DNA of 64,000 nt from Fodinibacter sp963833495 (lineage in GTDB: Bacteria > Actinomycetota > Actinomycetes > Actinomycetales > Dermatophilaceae): positions 124,001-188,000 of the forward strand of contig CAWHYJ010000011.1 in NCBI GenBank assembly GCA_963833495.1, written 5' to 3'. The notes below the pieces were generated by a model that had not been told where the DNA came from, made no database searches, and worked only from the letters and a program-made list of their open reading frames with translations. The translations under genes and the position numbers were made by a program. Positions 44,680 through 53,349 of the stretch are shown piece after piece; position 1 is the stretch's first letter; every line of letters begins with the position of its first letter.

Positions 44680-46499
44680 GAGGCCTGCCGGCAGACGGGC
44701 CCGGCCTGCATCAGGCCGCGGCGCTCGAGGGCGGCGTCGAGGGCGGCGCAGACGGCGTGGATGGCGACGAGCTGCACCTCCTGGACCGCGGCCGTGCTCG
44801 GGGCGTCGACCACGAGCGCCTCGTCGGCGATGGCCGCCAGCGGGTTCGGACCGGGGCCGGTCATGGCCCACACCTGCATCCCCACGTCGAGCCCACGCTT
44901 GGCGGCGTGCAGCACGTTGCTGCTGGTGCCGCTGGTCGACAGCAGCACCAGCACGTCGCCGGCCCGGCCGTGGGCCTCGACCTGGCGGGCGAACACCTCA
45001 TCGGGCCCGTAGTCGTTGAGGATGGCCGTGAGGCTCGAGGTCTCGGCGCACAGGGCGATGGCGGACAGCGGCCTGCGGTCGGTGCACCAGCGCCCCACGA
45101 GCTCGGCAGTGAGGTGCTGGGCCTCGGCCGCGCTGCCCCCGTTGCCGACGGCGAGCAGGCGTCCGCCGCCGACGAGCGTGGTCGCCAGCCGCTCGCCCCA
45201 GGCGTGGATGACGTCGGTCTGGCTCACCAGCGATCGCAGGCCGCCGTCGAGCTCGGCCGCGTGCTCGTCGAGCCATGAGAACGGCTGGGATGCCGGGAAG
45301 CCGGCCCCGCGGGCCACGGCGTCGAGCACCTCCTCGGTCTGGGCGGCCACCACCGACCAGTCGAAGCGCTCGACCGCCCGGGCCCTCGCCCGGCGACCCA
45401 TCGCCTCCGCGGCGTCGGGGTCGTCGAGCAGGCCGCGCACGGCCGCCACCAGGGCGGGCACGTCGCGTGGGGGCACGAGCAGGCCGGTGCGACCGTCGTC
45501 GACGGAGTCGAGCAGCCCGCCCACGGCGGCGCCCACCAGAGGTCGGCCGCACGCGGCTGCCTCGAGCGGGGTGATGCCGAACGGCTCGTACCAGGGCACC
45601 GCCAGCACCACGTCGGCCGAGCGGTAGAAGGCGGGCAGGTCGGCGTGCGGCAGCTGCCCGGTGAGCACCAGCCGGTCGTCGACACCGAGCTCGGTGGCCA
45701 GCGAGCGCAGCCGCCGGGCCTCCGGGTCGTCGCCGAGCTGCTCGGCCGGGGGGCCTCCGACCACGACGAGCTCGACGTCGGGCAGGTCGACCAGGGCGCG
45801 CACGGCGAGGTCGAACCCCTTGCGCTCGACCAGCCGGCCGACGACGAGCAGCCGGGGCCGCCCGGTGTGCGGCAGGGCGTCCGGCCCGGGGCCGGAGGGC
45901 GTGAAGTGGGCCGTGTCGACGCCGCACGGCACCACGCGCACGTGGTCGGTCGGCACACCCATCCGGCCCAGCTCACTCACCTCGTCGGTGCAGGTGGCGA
46001 CCACCACGTCGGCCTCGGCCGCCACCCGGTGCTCGAGCGCGAGGCGCTCGGCGGGGCTGGTGTCGGCCTCGCGCTGGTGGCGTCGCTTGACGCTGCCCAG
46101 CGCGTGGAAGGTCTGCGCCACCGGGACCCCACGCCGACGGGCGGCGCGCAGCGCGGCCAGGCCCGACATCCAGAAGTGGGCGTGCACCACCTGTGGGTCG
46201 CCGGCGCGGGCCCAGTCGTGCGCCATCCAGTCGGCGAAGTCGTCCATGTGCGGCAGCAGCTCGTCCTTGGGCAGGCGCTGCGGCGGGCCCGCCGGCACGT
46301 GCACGACGGTGACGCCGGCGCCGGCCGGCACGCGCTCGGGCAGGTCAGGGTCGTCGCGCCGGGTGTAGACGTCGACCTCGTGGCCGAGCCGGGCCAGGCC
46401 GAGGGCCAGCTCGGCCACGTGCACGTTCTGTCCCCCGGCGTCCGCCTCGCCGAGGGCGGCGAGCGGGCTGGCGTGTTCGGACACCATGGCGATCTTCAC
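44676..46499 (-). CDS. Glycosyltransferase family 4 fused to GmhA-type phosphoheptose isomerase
   Basis: A continuous 607-residue frame with GTG start 46499 behind GGAGG. Residues 1-405 are a GT4 enzyme: AMVSEHASPLAALGEADAGGQNVHVAELA, VHAHFWMSGLAAL, LLVVGRLVERKGFDLAVRAL and the nucleotide-sugar site YEPFGITPLEAAACG. Residues about 415-607 are a SIS-fold phosphoheptose isomerase: LLAVGNGGSAAEAQHLTAELVGRW and VLVLLSTSGTSSNVLHAA. The isomerase would convert sedoheptulose 7-phosphate to heptose 7-phosphate. The junction has normal codon use and no internal start site is evident, so this looks like a true fusion. Confidence 0.92.
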   Translation of the reverse strand: MKIAMVSEHASPLAALGEADAGGQNVHVAELALGLARLGHEVDVYTRRDDPDLPERVPAGAGVTVVHVPAGPPQRLPKDELLPHMDDFADWMAHDWARAGDPQVVHAHFWMSGLAALRAARRRGVPVAQTFHALGSVKRRHQREADTSPAERLALEHRVAAEADVVVATCTDEVSELGRMGVPTDHVRVVPCGVDTAHFTPSGPGPDALPHTGRPRLLVVGRLVERKGFDLAVRALVDLPDVELVVVGGPPAEQLGDDPEARRLRSLATELGVDDRLVLTGQLPHADLPAFYRSADVVLAVPWYEPFGITPLEAAACGRPLVGAAVGGLLDSVDDGRTGLLVPPRDVPALVAAVRGLLDDPDAAEAMGRRARARAVERFDWSVVAAQTEEVLDAVARGAGFPASQPFSWLDEHAAELDGGLRSLVSQTDVIHAWGERLATTLVGGGRLLAVGNGGSAAEAQHLTAELVGRWCTDRRPLSAIALCAETSSLTAILNDYGPDEVFARQVEAHGRAGDVLVLLSTSGTSSNVLHAAKRGLDVGMQVWAMTGPGPNPLAAIADEALVVDAPSTAAVQEVQLVAIHAVCAALDAALERRGLMQAGPVCRQAS

Positions 46500-47479
46500 G
46501 GTGACACCTCCTTGAGGATGCGGTCCCAGTCGAGGAGGAACCTGGAGAGGGAGAAGCGGTCGAGTGCGTGTTCGCGCGCCACCCGGCCGCGGTCCCGGGC
46601 GTCGTCGGGGTCGGCCAGCAGGTGCCGGGCGGTGGCCCGCAGCCGGACCAGGTCGTTGGTGACCAGACCCGCCTCGGGCGGCACCGACTCGGGCGCCTCG
46701 GTCGTCGACAGGGCGAGCACCGGCATCCCGAGCAGCATCGCCTCGATCAGCGACAGGCCCAGGCTGGTCCAGCGGTAGGGGTGGAGGTAGACGCGGTGCC
46801 GGGCGAGGGCGTCGTGCAGCTCGGCCTGCGACAGGTCGTGGCACCGGCTGCGGTCGAGCCCGGGCAGGCCCTGCTGCTCGGCCACCGCCCCCAGCTGGTC
46901 GCTCGCCATCCCGTAGACGTGCACCGGCAGGCAGCGGGCCAAGCCGAGCACGATGTCGCTGCCGGCCACCCGCCACCGCCGCACCGGCTCGTTGACGCTG
47001 ACGGCCAGCGAGGCGTCCTCGCCGGTGTAGCGCGCGCCCGGGTCGGGGATGCCGTGCTCGACCACCGTCGTCGGGTGGTCGCCGCAGTCCCACGCCATGG
47101 CGTTGAAGGCGGTGACGTGGGCCACGAGCACGTCGTGCAGGCGGGGGTCGCGCAGCACGGGGTGCTCGCTGCTCACGGCGTGCTCGGTGGGCGCGTTGTG
47201 CTCGAGGTAGACGACGGGCAGGTCGGCACCGACCCGGCGGCCGGTCCACCGCTCGACGAGGTCGACCTCGTGGGGGCGCTGCAGCACCACGACGTCGATC
47301 TCCTCGTCGCGCAGCTGCTCGGGCGTGACCTCTCGGGCGCTGTCGGGCCAGTCCCAGGTGCGGGCACGGCCCAGGCCGTCGGGGCCGCGGTCCGGCAGCA
47401 CCGGCAGCAGGTAGTCGTGCGACCCGTGGAGGAAGGAGTTGAGGTAGGAACCGTGCACGTGCCAGATGAGAACCTTCAT
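46496..47479 (-). CDS. Glycosyltransferase (GT4-like, GT-B fold)
   Basis: A 327-residue protein. Start ATG 47479 behind AGGAGG. N-terminal VLIWHVHGSYLNSFLHGSHDYLLPV, mid-protein LPVVYLEHNAPTEHA, and the donor-site region HRVYLHPYRWTSLGLSLIEAMLLGMPVLAL are typical of GT-B glycosyltransferases. It overlaps both neighbours by 4 bases. Donor sugar unknown; heptose or another sugar of the same glycan is likely from context. Confidence 0.85.
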   Translation of the reverse strand: MKVLIWHVHGSYLNSFLHGSHDYLLPVLPDRGPDGLGRARTWDWPDSAREVTPEQLRDEEIDVVVLQRPHEVDLVERWTGRRVGADLPVVYLEHNAPTEHAVSSEHPVLRDPRLHDVLVAHVTAFNAMAWDCGDHPTTVVEHGIPDPGARYTGEDASLAVSVNEPVRRWRVAGSDIVLGLARCLPVHVYGMASDQLGAVAEQQGLPGLDRSRCHDLSQAELHDALARHRVYLHPYRWTSLGLSLIEAMLLGMPVLALSTTEAPESVPPEAGLVTNDLVRLRATARHLLADPDDARDRGRVAREHALDRFSLSRFLLDWDRILKEVSP

Positions 47480-48555
47480 GACGCACCTCCTGCTGCGAGG
47501 ATCTGGGCGGGCTGTGCAGCCATGGGCGACCCGGCCAGGGCGCGCACCGCCGCCACCACCTGGGCGGCGGGCACGTCGGTGCACGGGTGACCGGGCGCCG
47601 GGCAGTGGCGGGCCCGGCTCAGGGCGCACCCTGCGAGCTGGTCGCCGAGCACGACGGTGGGCACTCCCCAAGGACGCCACCGCTCGAGCGGCACGACCGG
47701 GGCGAACAGGCTGACCACGGGGGTGCCTACCGCAGCCGCGAGGTGCGCCGGCCCGGTGTTGCCGACGACCACGGCGGCCGCCCCGGAGAGCACCCCGGCC
47801 AGCTCGGACAGCGTGGTACCGCCGGTGAGGTCGACCCCGCCGGCCGGGGTGACGGCCCGGCCCACGGCCCGGTCGTCGGGGCCACCGGTGACGACGACCC
47901 GCCAGCCCTCGCCGGCGAGGGCCTCGGCGTAGCGCGTCGCCCTCTCCACCCCGATGCCGCGAGCGGGCACCGACGCGGTCGGGTGCACCACGACGTAGGT
48001 GCTGCCGAGCCAGCTCGGCGGTCCGGGGTGGGTCACCGCGAGGCGGGCGTCGCCGGTGCCGGGATGGCCGGCTGCGGACACCACCGCCTGCATCGCCTCC
48101 ACCTCGTGACCGCCGCCGAACCCCGGGTCGTCACCGTCCGGCATCCGGCGGTGGCGCACGTCGAGCAGGGCACCCGGGAAGGCGTCGCTGGTGGCGACCA
48201 CGGTCGGCACGCCCGCCCACTTGGCGAGCAGCGCCATCGGCAGCGGGCTCTGGTGGAAGGAGGTGAGCACGATGACCTCGTCGTACTGCTCGGAGCGCAG
48301 CCGGGCGAGCAGCTCGTCGAGCACCACCGGGTCGTGTGGTTCGGTCTCCTCGCGCATCCACGGCACGTCGGCGACGAGCACCTCGTCGACACCGGGGAGC
48401 AGCGCGGCAGCGGCGGCCCCACCCGGTGAGACGAGCAGGTGCAGCACGTCGACGTCGGCCTTGAGCTGACGCAGGGCAGGGCCGGCCAGCAGCACGTCGC
48501 CCTCGCTGTCGAGGCGCACGGCGAGCGCCTTCCCCCCACGCCCCCGGTCAGCCAC
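47476..48555 (-). CDS. Glycosyltransferase family 9 (heptosyltransferase-like)
   Basis: A 359-residue relative of the gene at 41582. LAVRLDSEGDVLLAGPALRQL replaces the usual GDxxxxxP start motif; YVVVHPTASVPARGI, VVVTGGPDDRAVG and VVVGNTGPAHLAAAVGTPVVSLFAP are family core. The C terminus has three cysteines (GCALSRARHCPAPGHPC). GTG start at 48555 overlaps the upstream gene by 8 bases, the only junction in the operon that is not a 4-base overlap. Confidence 0.9.
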   Translation of the reverse strand: MADRGRGGKALAVRLDSEGDVLLAGPALRQLKADVDVLHLLVSPGGAAAAALLPGVDEVLVADVPWMREETEPHDPVVLDELLARLRSEQYDEVIVLTSFHQSPLPMALLAKWAGVPTVVATSDAFPGALLDVRHRRMPDGDDPGFGGGHEVEAMQAVVSAAGHPGTGDARLAVTHPGPPSWLGSTYVVVHPTASVPARGIGVERATRYAEALAGEGWRVVVTGGPDDRAVGRAVTPAGGVDLTGGTTLSELAGVLSGAAAVVVGNTGPAHLAAAVGTPVVSLFAPVVPLERWRPWGVPTVVLGDQLAGCALSRARHCPAPGHPCTDVPAAQVVAAVRALAGSPMAAQPAQILAAGGAS

Positions 48556-50068
48556 GGTGCCACCCGAGCACGATGTCGACGGCGCCGGCGAGGTCCGGGG
48601 CGACCACCGGCGCGGCCGCCACCTCCTCCGCGCGGGTCAGCGGTGTGGGCACCAGCACCGAGCGCGCCCCCGCCGCCCGGGCGGCCTCGGCGTCGGCGCC
48701 GATGTCGCCGATCACCACGCACTCCTCGGGCCGCACCCCCAGCCGGCGGGCGGCGGAGTGCACCATGCCGGGCCGCGGCTTGCGGCACTCACAGCCCTCG
48801 TCGGGCCCGTGCGGGCAGACCTGCCAGGTGCCGAACGGGCCGAGCCGGGCCTCGACCTCCGCGTTGACGGCCTCGACCTGGTCGGTGGTGAGCAGACCCC
48901 GGGCGAGGCCGGACTGGTTCGTGACCACGCCGACCAGCAGGCCGGTGGCGCGCAGGCGGTCGATCGCCTCGCGGGCGCCGGGCACCGGCTCGACGGCAGC
49001 TGGATCACCGTTGTAGGGCACGTCGTGCACCAGGGTGCCGTCGCGGTCGAGCAGCACCGCCCGAGGTGCTGTCGGCCACGGGGCGGCGGTGCGGTGGCGC
49101 CACCAGCCGCGGCCGCGGTGCCAGACCGCCGCCACCGGCAGCACGGCACTGGTCCACGTCATCGTCGCCGTCTCCGCCGGCGTGCCCGGGCCGGGAGCCA
49201 CCCGGCGCCGCACCAGGTCGGCGACGTGCAGCAGATACGCCGCGCCCCCGGCCACGGCGGCCGTGCGGGCAGCCGTGGACCGCACCCCCGCCGGCGCAGC
49301 GAGCGCGGCGAGCGCGAGCCCGGCGCTGGCGGCGAGGTGGCGCCGGAACATCCCTCGACCGGTGGCGGCGTGCTCGCGCCAGCGAGCACCGTGCAGGCGC
49401 CGCATCAGGGCGTCGTCGGCGTTGCCCCGCTGCACGCGCACGCTGACGGCTGGGCCGGCCGGGCGCACCGGGTGCTGCACCTCGCGCAACCCCATCGCGA
49501 GCCGCCAGCCCGCCCGCTGCACCCGCAGGGCCAGGTCGGCGTCCTCGCGGTAGGCGCGCGGGAAGCGCTCGTCGAAGCCGTCGACGGCCACCAGGGCCGC
49601 GCGCCGGTAGGCCATGTCGGCGGTCGCCCAGCGGGCCGACTCCAGGCCCGCCGTCGAGCGCTCCCAGTCGGTCGGGCGACGGTCCACGGGTAGCGGCACC
49701 CGGATCCGACCCTGGGACGCCGCCTCGTCGGGGGCGGCCAGGTCGAGGTCGACCGCGAACGTGCGCGCCCAACCAGCGGGCAGCACGACGTCGTCGTCGA
49801 GGAAGGCGACCCACGGCGTGGAGGTCAGTCGCCAGCCCAGGTTGCGGGCGGCCGCCGGGCCGCGTCCCCACCCGCGCACCACCCGCAGGGGGAAGGGCCA
49901 CGACGGGCGCTCGGCCAGCAGCGGGCCGGGCTCGGGCCGGTCGTCGACCACGACGACCTCGTGCGGCAGCGGCCCCTGCTGGTCGGCGAGGCTGTCGAGC
50001 AGCGCGGCAAGACTGGGCCGGCCGAGCGTCGGCACGACCACGGCATACCGGTGTGTCCGGAGGGTCAC
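48548..50068 (-). CDS. Glycosyltransferase family 2 fused to GmhB-type heptose bisphosphate phosphatase
   Basis: A continuous 506-residue frame. Residues 1-235 are GT2: VVVPTLGRPSLAALLDSL, VVVDDRPEPGP, PWVAFLDDDVVLPAGW (metal Asp residues), GFDERFPRAYREDADLALR. A 90-residue middle part has a hydrophobic stretch. Residues about 335-506 are a HAD-IIIA phosphatase: AVLLDRDGTLVHDVPYNGDP, VTNQSGLARG, the zinc loop CPHGPDEGCECRKPRPGM and VIGDIGADAEAA, matching GmhB. It would remove phosphate 7 from heptose 1,7-bisphosphate. The GTG start overlaps the carbamoyltransferase stop. Confidence 0.92.
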   Translation of the reverse strand: MTLRTHRYAVVVPTLGRPSLAALLDSLADQQGPLPHEVVVVDDRPEPGPLLAERPSWPFPLRVVRGWGRGPAAARNLGWRLTSTPWVAFLDDDVVLPAGWARTFAVDLDLAAPDEAASQGRIRVPLPVDRRPTDWERSTAGLESARWATADMAYRRAALVAVDGFDERFPRAYREDADLALRVQRAGWRLAMGLREVQHPVRPAGPAVSVRVQRGNADDALMRRLHGARWREHAATGRGMFRRHLAASAGLALAALAAPAGVRSTAARTAAVAGGAAYLLHVADLVRRRVAPGPGTPAETATMTWTSAVLPVAAVWHRGRGWWRHRTAAPWPTAPRAVLLDRDGTLVHDVPYNGDPAAVEPVPGAREAIDRLRATGLLVGVVTNQSGLARGLLTTDQVEAVNAEVEARLGPFGTWQVCPHGPDEGCECRKPRPGMVHSAARRLGVRPEECVVIGDIGADAEAARAAGARSVLVPTPLTRAEEVAAAPVVAPDLAGAVDIVLGWHRG

Positions 50069-51735
50069 GAGGGTGACCCCGGGGCGAAGAGGTTCGCGCG
50101 CCGCACCAGGTGGGGCCCGAGCACGAGCGCGTCGACCGGCGCGGACCCGAACAGCTCGAGCGCGTCGCGGGGGTCGTCGACCATCGGACGGCCGGCGGTG
50201 TTCAGGCTGGTGTTGACCACGACCGGCAGGCCGGTGCGAGCCTCGAACGCCCGCAGCAGCGCCGCCACGTGGGGCGTCGTCGCGTCATCGACGGTCTGCA
50301 CCCGGGCGGTGCCGTCGACGTGCACCACGGCCGGGATGCGGTCGCGCCACTCGGGCGCGACCCGGTGCACGAAGAGCATGTAGGGGCTGGGCAGCGGGCC
50401 GTCGCGGAAGATCTCCTCCGCACGCTCGAGCAGCACCATCGGGGCCACCGGGCGGAACTGCTCGCGGCCCTTGACGTCGTTGAGGCGCTCGAGGTTCTCG
50501 GCCCGCCCGGGGTGCGCCATCAGTGACCGGTTGCCCAGAGCGCGCGGGCCGAACTCGCTGCGGCCGTCGAACCAGGCCACCACCCCGTCGGCGGCGAGCA
50601 CGTCGGCCACCTCTCCGGCGAGGTCGTCGGGGGTGGTGAACGGCACCGCGGCCCGCCGCAGCCACGCGGCGAGGTCGTCGTCGCGCCACTGCCGGCCGAG
50701 CGCGGCAGTGGCCATCGGCTCCGCGAGGCTGCCGCCGTCGGCGTGCACCTGGAGCGCCGCTCCCAGGGCCGTGCCCGCATCGCCGGCCGCGGGCTGCACC
50801 CAGACCTCCTCGAACGCGGTCTCGCGCCAGATCCGGGTGTTGGCAACGCAGTTCAGCGCCGTGCCACCCGCCATGGTGAGCACGCGGTCACCGGTGCGTT
50901 CGTGCAGCCAGGTCGCGAGCTCGACGAGCAGCTCCTCGACGCAGGCCTGCACCGAGCAGGCGAGGTCGGCATAGTTGGGCGGCCAGTCCTGCTCACCGCC
51001 GGCGCGGCGTGGGGCGAAGCGCTCCCAGTCGGGGATGGGCGCCTCGAAGCCGCCCTCGGGCGTCACCCGGATCGTCTGCCGCAGGGCGTCGAGGTGCACC
51101 GGCTTGCCGTACGACGCCAGCGCCATGACCTTGTACTCGTCGCTGGAGCGCAGGAAGCCCAGGTGCTCGGTGAGGGACTCGTAGAGCAGGCCCAGGGAGT
51201 GCGGTAGCGACTGCGCTGCGAGCACCTCGAGGCGGCCCTCCTCGTAGTGACCCCCGAGGTGGCTGGCCTGCTCGCCGCGCCCGTCGAGCACGAGCACGCT
51301 GCAGGCGCGGCCCGGGGTCTGCAGGGGGGCGGCGAGGGCGGCCGATGCGGCGTGCGCGACGTGGTGCGGCACGAAGCGCACCTGCTCGCGGTGCAGCCCG
51401 GGCAGCGAGGCGGCGAGGAAGCCGGGGGCCGACTCGGCATAGGTGCGGCGCAACGAGTCCCACGGGTCGTCGAGCCCCATGTCCTCGGCGGGCTTGGCGA
51501 GGGCGGGGTCGAACGAGTAGGCCACGGCATCCAGGTCCTGCGGGCGCAGCCCCGCCTCGGCGAGGCACCAGCGCATCGCCTGGTCGGGCAGCTCCCACGC
51601 CGAGAAGGGCACCGGGCGCTTGCCGTGCTTGCGCCGTGAGAAGCGTTCCTCCTCGGCGGCGGCGACCACCTGCCCGTCGACGACGAGCGCGGCCGCAGGG
51701 TCGTGGAAGATGGCGTTGACTCCGAGAACTCGCAT
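50065..51735 (-). CDS. Carbamoyltransferase (NodU/CmcH family)
   Basis: First gene of the heptose operon, 556 residues. N-terminal VLGVNAIFHDPAAALVVDG, HHVAHAASA metal site, SSDEYKVMALASYG, VLTMAGGTALNCVANTRI, AAGDAGTALGAAL, and the C-terminal YrdC-like part FDGRSEFGPRALGNRSLMAHP with VVVNTSLNTAGRPMVDDP. These enzymes move a carbamoyl group from carbamoyl phosphate to a sugar or similar hydroxyl. It would decorate the heptose-containing glycan. Start ATG 51735 lies just after a GGGTAG promoter box. Confidence 0.94.
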   Translation of the reverse strand: MRVLGVNAIFHDPAAALVVDGQVVAAAEEERFSRRKHGKRPVPFSAWELPDQAMRWCLAEAGLRPQDLDAVAYSFDPALAKPAEDMGLDDPWDSLRRTYAESAPGFLAASLPGLHREQVRFVPHHVAHAASAALAAPLQTPGRACSVLVLDGRGEQASHLGGHYEEGRLEVLAAQSLPHSLGLLYESLTEHLGFLRSSDEYKVMALASYGKPVHLDALRQTIRVTPEGGFEAPIPDWERFAPRRAGGEQDWPPNYADLACSVQACVEELLVELATWLHERTGDRVLTMAGGTALNCVANTRIWRETAFEEVWVQPAAGDAGTALGAALQVHADGGSLAEPMATAALGRQWRDDDLAAWLRRAAVPFTTPDDLAGEVADVLAADGVVAWFDGRSEFGPRALGNRSLMAHPGRAENLERLNDVKGREQFRPVAPMVLLERAEEIFRDGPLPSPYMLFVHRVAPEWRDRIPAVVHVDGTARVQTVDDATTPHVAALLRAFEARTGLPVVVNTSLNTAGRPMVDDPRDALELFGSAPVDALVLGPHLVRRANLFAPGSPS

Positions 51736-51744
51736 GGGGGACCA

Positions 51745-51770
51745 CTACCCGGGTGAAGCGCTTCTCACTC
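51745..51770 (-). promoter_or_regulatory. Promoter of the heptose operon with overlapping palindrome
   Basis: On the minus strand GAGT (51770-51767), 16 bases, GGGTAG (51750-51745), about 10 bases before the carbamoyltransferase start. GAAGCGCTTC (51755-51764), a perfect palindrome of the LacI-operator kind, lies between the two boxes. Confidence 0.45.
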
Positions 51771-51804
51771 GCGGCAATTCTCGAAGCGGTCTCGCCCGGG
51801 TGAA
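51748..51804. repeat. Direct repeat CCCGGGTGAA in divergent spacer
   Basis: CCCGGGTGAA occurs at 51748-51757 and 51795-51804, 47 bases apart, between the divergent carbamoyltransferase and aldehyde dehydrogenase genes. Could be binding sites for one regulator. Confidence 0.4.
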
Positions 51805-51843
51805 CGACGGTTTGGTGCCGCACGAATCGGGCACGTTCCCGAC

Positions 51844-53232
51844 ATGACGCAGACCACGAGCCGCCCCCTGCCCGCGACGCCCACCGAGCCGGTGCCCGAC
51901 CGGGACGACGCGGTGTCGGATGCCGTGCGCCGGGCCCGCGCCGCACAGCCGGGATGGCGGGCCACGTCGCCCGGCGAGCGCGCTGGGCACCTGCGCGCGG
52001 CCGCCTCGGCGGTGCGGGCGGCATCCGACGAGCTGGGTGACCTGCTCTGCGCGACCACCGGCCGACTGCTGGGCGAGGCCCGCGACGGCGCCCGGGTGGC
52101 GGCCGACCTGCTCGACGAGGCTGCGGTGTCAGGGCTGGTGGGTGGTCGTGCCCTGGCCGGCGGTCCGGGCGCGCTCGACATCGTGCGCACCGAGCCGCGC
52201 GGGGTCGTCGGTGTGATCACCCCGTGGAACGACCCCTACCCTGCCGCAGCGGGGCTGGTGGCCGCGGCCCTCATCACCGGTAACACGGTGGTGCACAAGC
52301 CCTCTGAGCGCAGCGCTGCCCCTGGGGCGCGGCTCACCGAGCTGGTGGCCGCTGCGCTGCCTGCCGGTGTGCTCGGGCTCGTCGAGGGGGATGCCGGGGC
52401 CGGGGCAGCGCTCGCGGCCCACCCGGGCGTCGACCTGGTCGCGCACATCGGCAGCAGTGCCGCCGGTGCGTCGGTGCGGGTGGCCTGTGCTGCCCGGGGC
52501 GCTGCGGCCGTCACCGAGAACGGCGGCAAGGACGCCCTGCTCGTCGACGCCGGGGTCGACCCGGCCTGGGCTGCAGAGCAGATCGCGGTGGGGGCCTTCA
52601 CGAACGCCGGGCAGCTGTGCACGTCGGTCGAGCGGGTCTACCTGCATCGGGACGTCGCGGATGCCGTGCTCGCCGAGCTGGTGCGCCGGGCCGAGTCGCT
52701 GGTGGTGGGCGACCCGCGCGAGCCCTCCACCACGATGGCCGCCCTCGTCGACGAGCGGGCGCTCGACACGGTCGACGACCACGTGCAGCAGGCGCTGGGC
52801 GCCGGCGCGCGCCTGCTGACCGGAGGGAGCGTGGTGCGCGCCGGGGCCACCGCCTACGCCCCCACCGTGCTGGTCGACTGCACCGACGAGATGCTCGTGA
52901 TGGCCGAGGAGACCTTCGGGCCGGTGGCCGCGGTCGCCGTCGTCGACTCGTGGGAGGAGGCGCTGGAGCGGGCCGCCGGCGGCCGCTACGGCCTGGCGGC
53001 AACGGTGCTCACCCCGGACACGGCGCACGCCTTGGCCGCGATCGAGTCCCTCGAGGTCGGCACGGTCAAGGTCAACGCGGTCTTCGGCGGGGCACCCGGT
53101 GGGTCGGCGGACCCGCGGCGCGACAGCGGGCGCGGAGCCGGCTACGGGCCCGACCTGCTGCGCGAGATGGTCGTGCTCAAGGCGGTGCACTGGGAGGCCG
53201 CGCCGGTGTCGCCGGCGTCGCCGGCCGCCTGA
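51844..53232 (+). CDS. Aldehyde dehydrogenase family protein
   Basis: A 462-residue NAD(P)-dependent enzyme. GVVGVITPWNDPYPAAAGLVAAALITGNTVVHKPSE forms the cofactor site, Glu225 is in VTENGGKD, and the catalytic Cys259 is in NAGQLCTSVERVY; EETFGPVAAV closes the core. The HIGSSAAGASV segment replaces the usual FTGST motif. Starts at ATG 51844, divergent from the heptose operon. Substrate unknown. Confidence 0.93.
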   Translation: MTQTTSRPLPATPTEPVPDRDDAVSDAVRRARAAQPGWRATSPGERAGHLRAAASAVRAASDELGDLLCATTGRLLGEARDGARVAADLLDEAAVSGLVGGRALAGGPGALDIVRTEPRGVVGVITPWNDPYPAAAGLVAAALITGNTVVHKPSERSAAPGARLTELVAAALPAGVLGLVEGDAGAGAALAAHPGVDLVAHIGSSAAGASVRVACAARGAAAVTENGGKDALLVDAGVDPAWAAEQIAVGAFTNAGQLCTSVERVYLHRDVADAVLAELVRRAESLVVGDPREPSTTMAALVDERALDTVDDHVQQALGAGARLLTGGSVVRAGATAYAPTVLVDCTDEMLVMAEETFGPVAAVAVVDSWEEALERAAGGRYGLAATVLTPDTAHALAAIESLEVGTVKVNAVFGGAPGGSADPRRDSGRGAGYGPDLLREMVVLKAVHWEAAPVSPASPAA

Positions 53233-53289
53233 CGGCATCCCCCTGGTGCGTGGCCGCCCGGCTGCCGGACGAGTGTCCGGCAGGAGCGC

Positions 53290-53314
53290 GAATGGGTGCG
53301 CACGAGGGGGGTAC
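53290..53314 (+). promoter_or_regulatory. SigB/SigF-like promoter of the CBS protein gene
   Basis: GAAT (53290-53293), 15 bases, GGGTAC (53309-53314). The block GCGAATGGG-N12-GGGTA is the same as in front of katE. The start codon follows 35 bases later. Confidence 0.5.
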
Positions 53315-53349
53315 GGGACGGTCTCACACCCACTACCGCAGGAGGGGAC

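Noticed and set aside
44676..47486. Frame of 936 codons suggesting a triple fusion
   Set aside because: The first third overlaps the separate glycosyltransferase at 46496-47479 in another phase; GGAGG and GTG at 46499 mark the true start.
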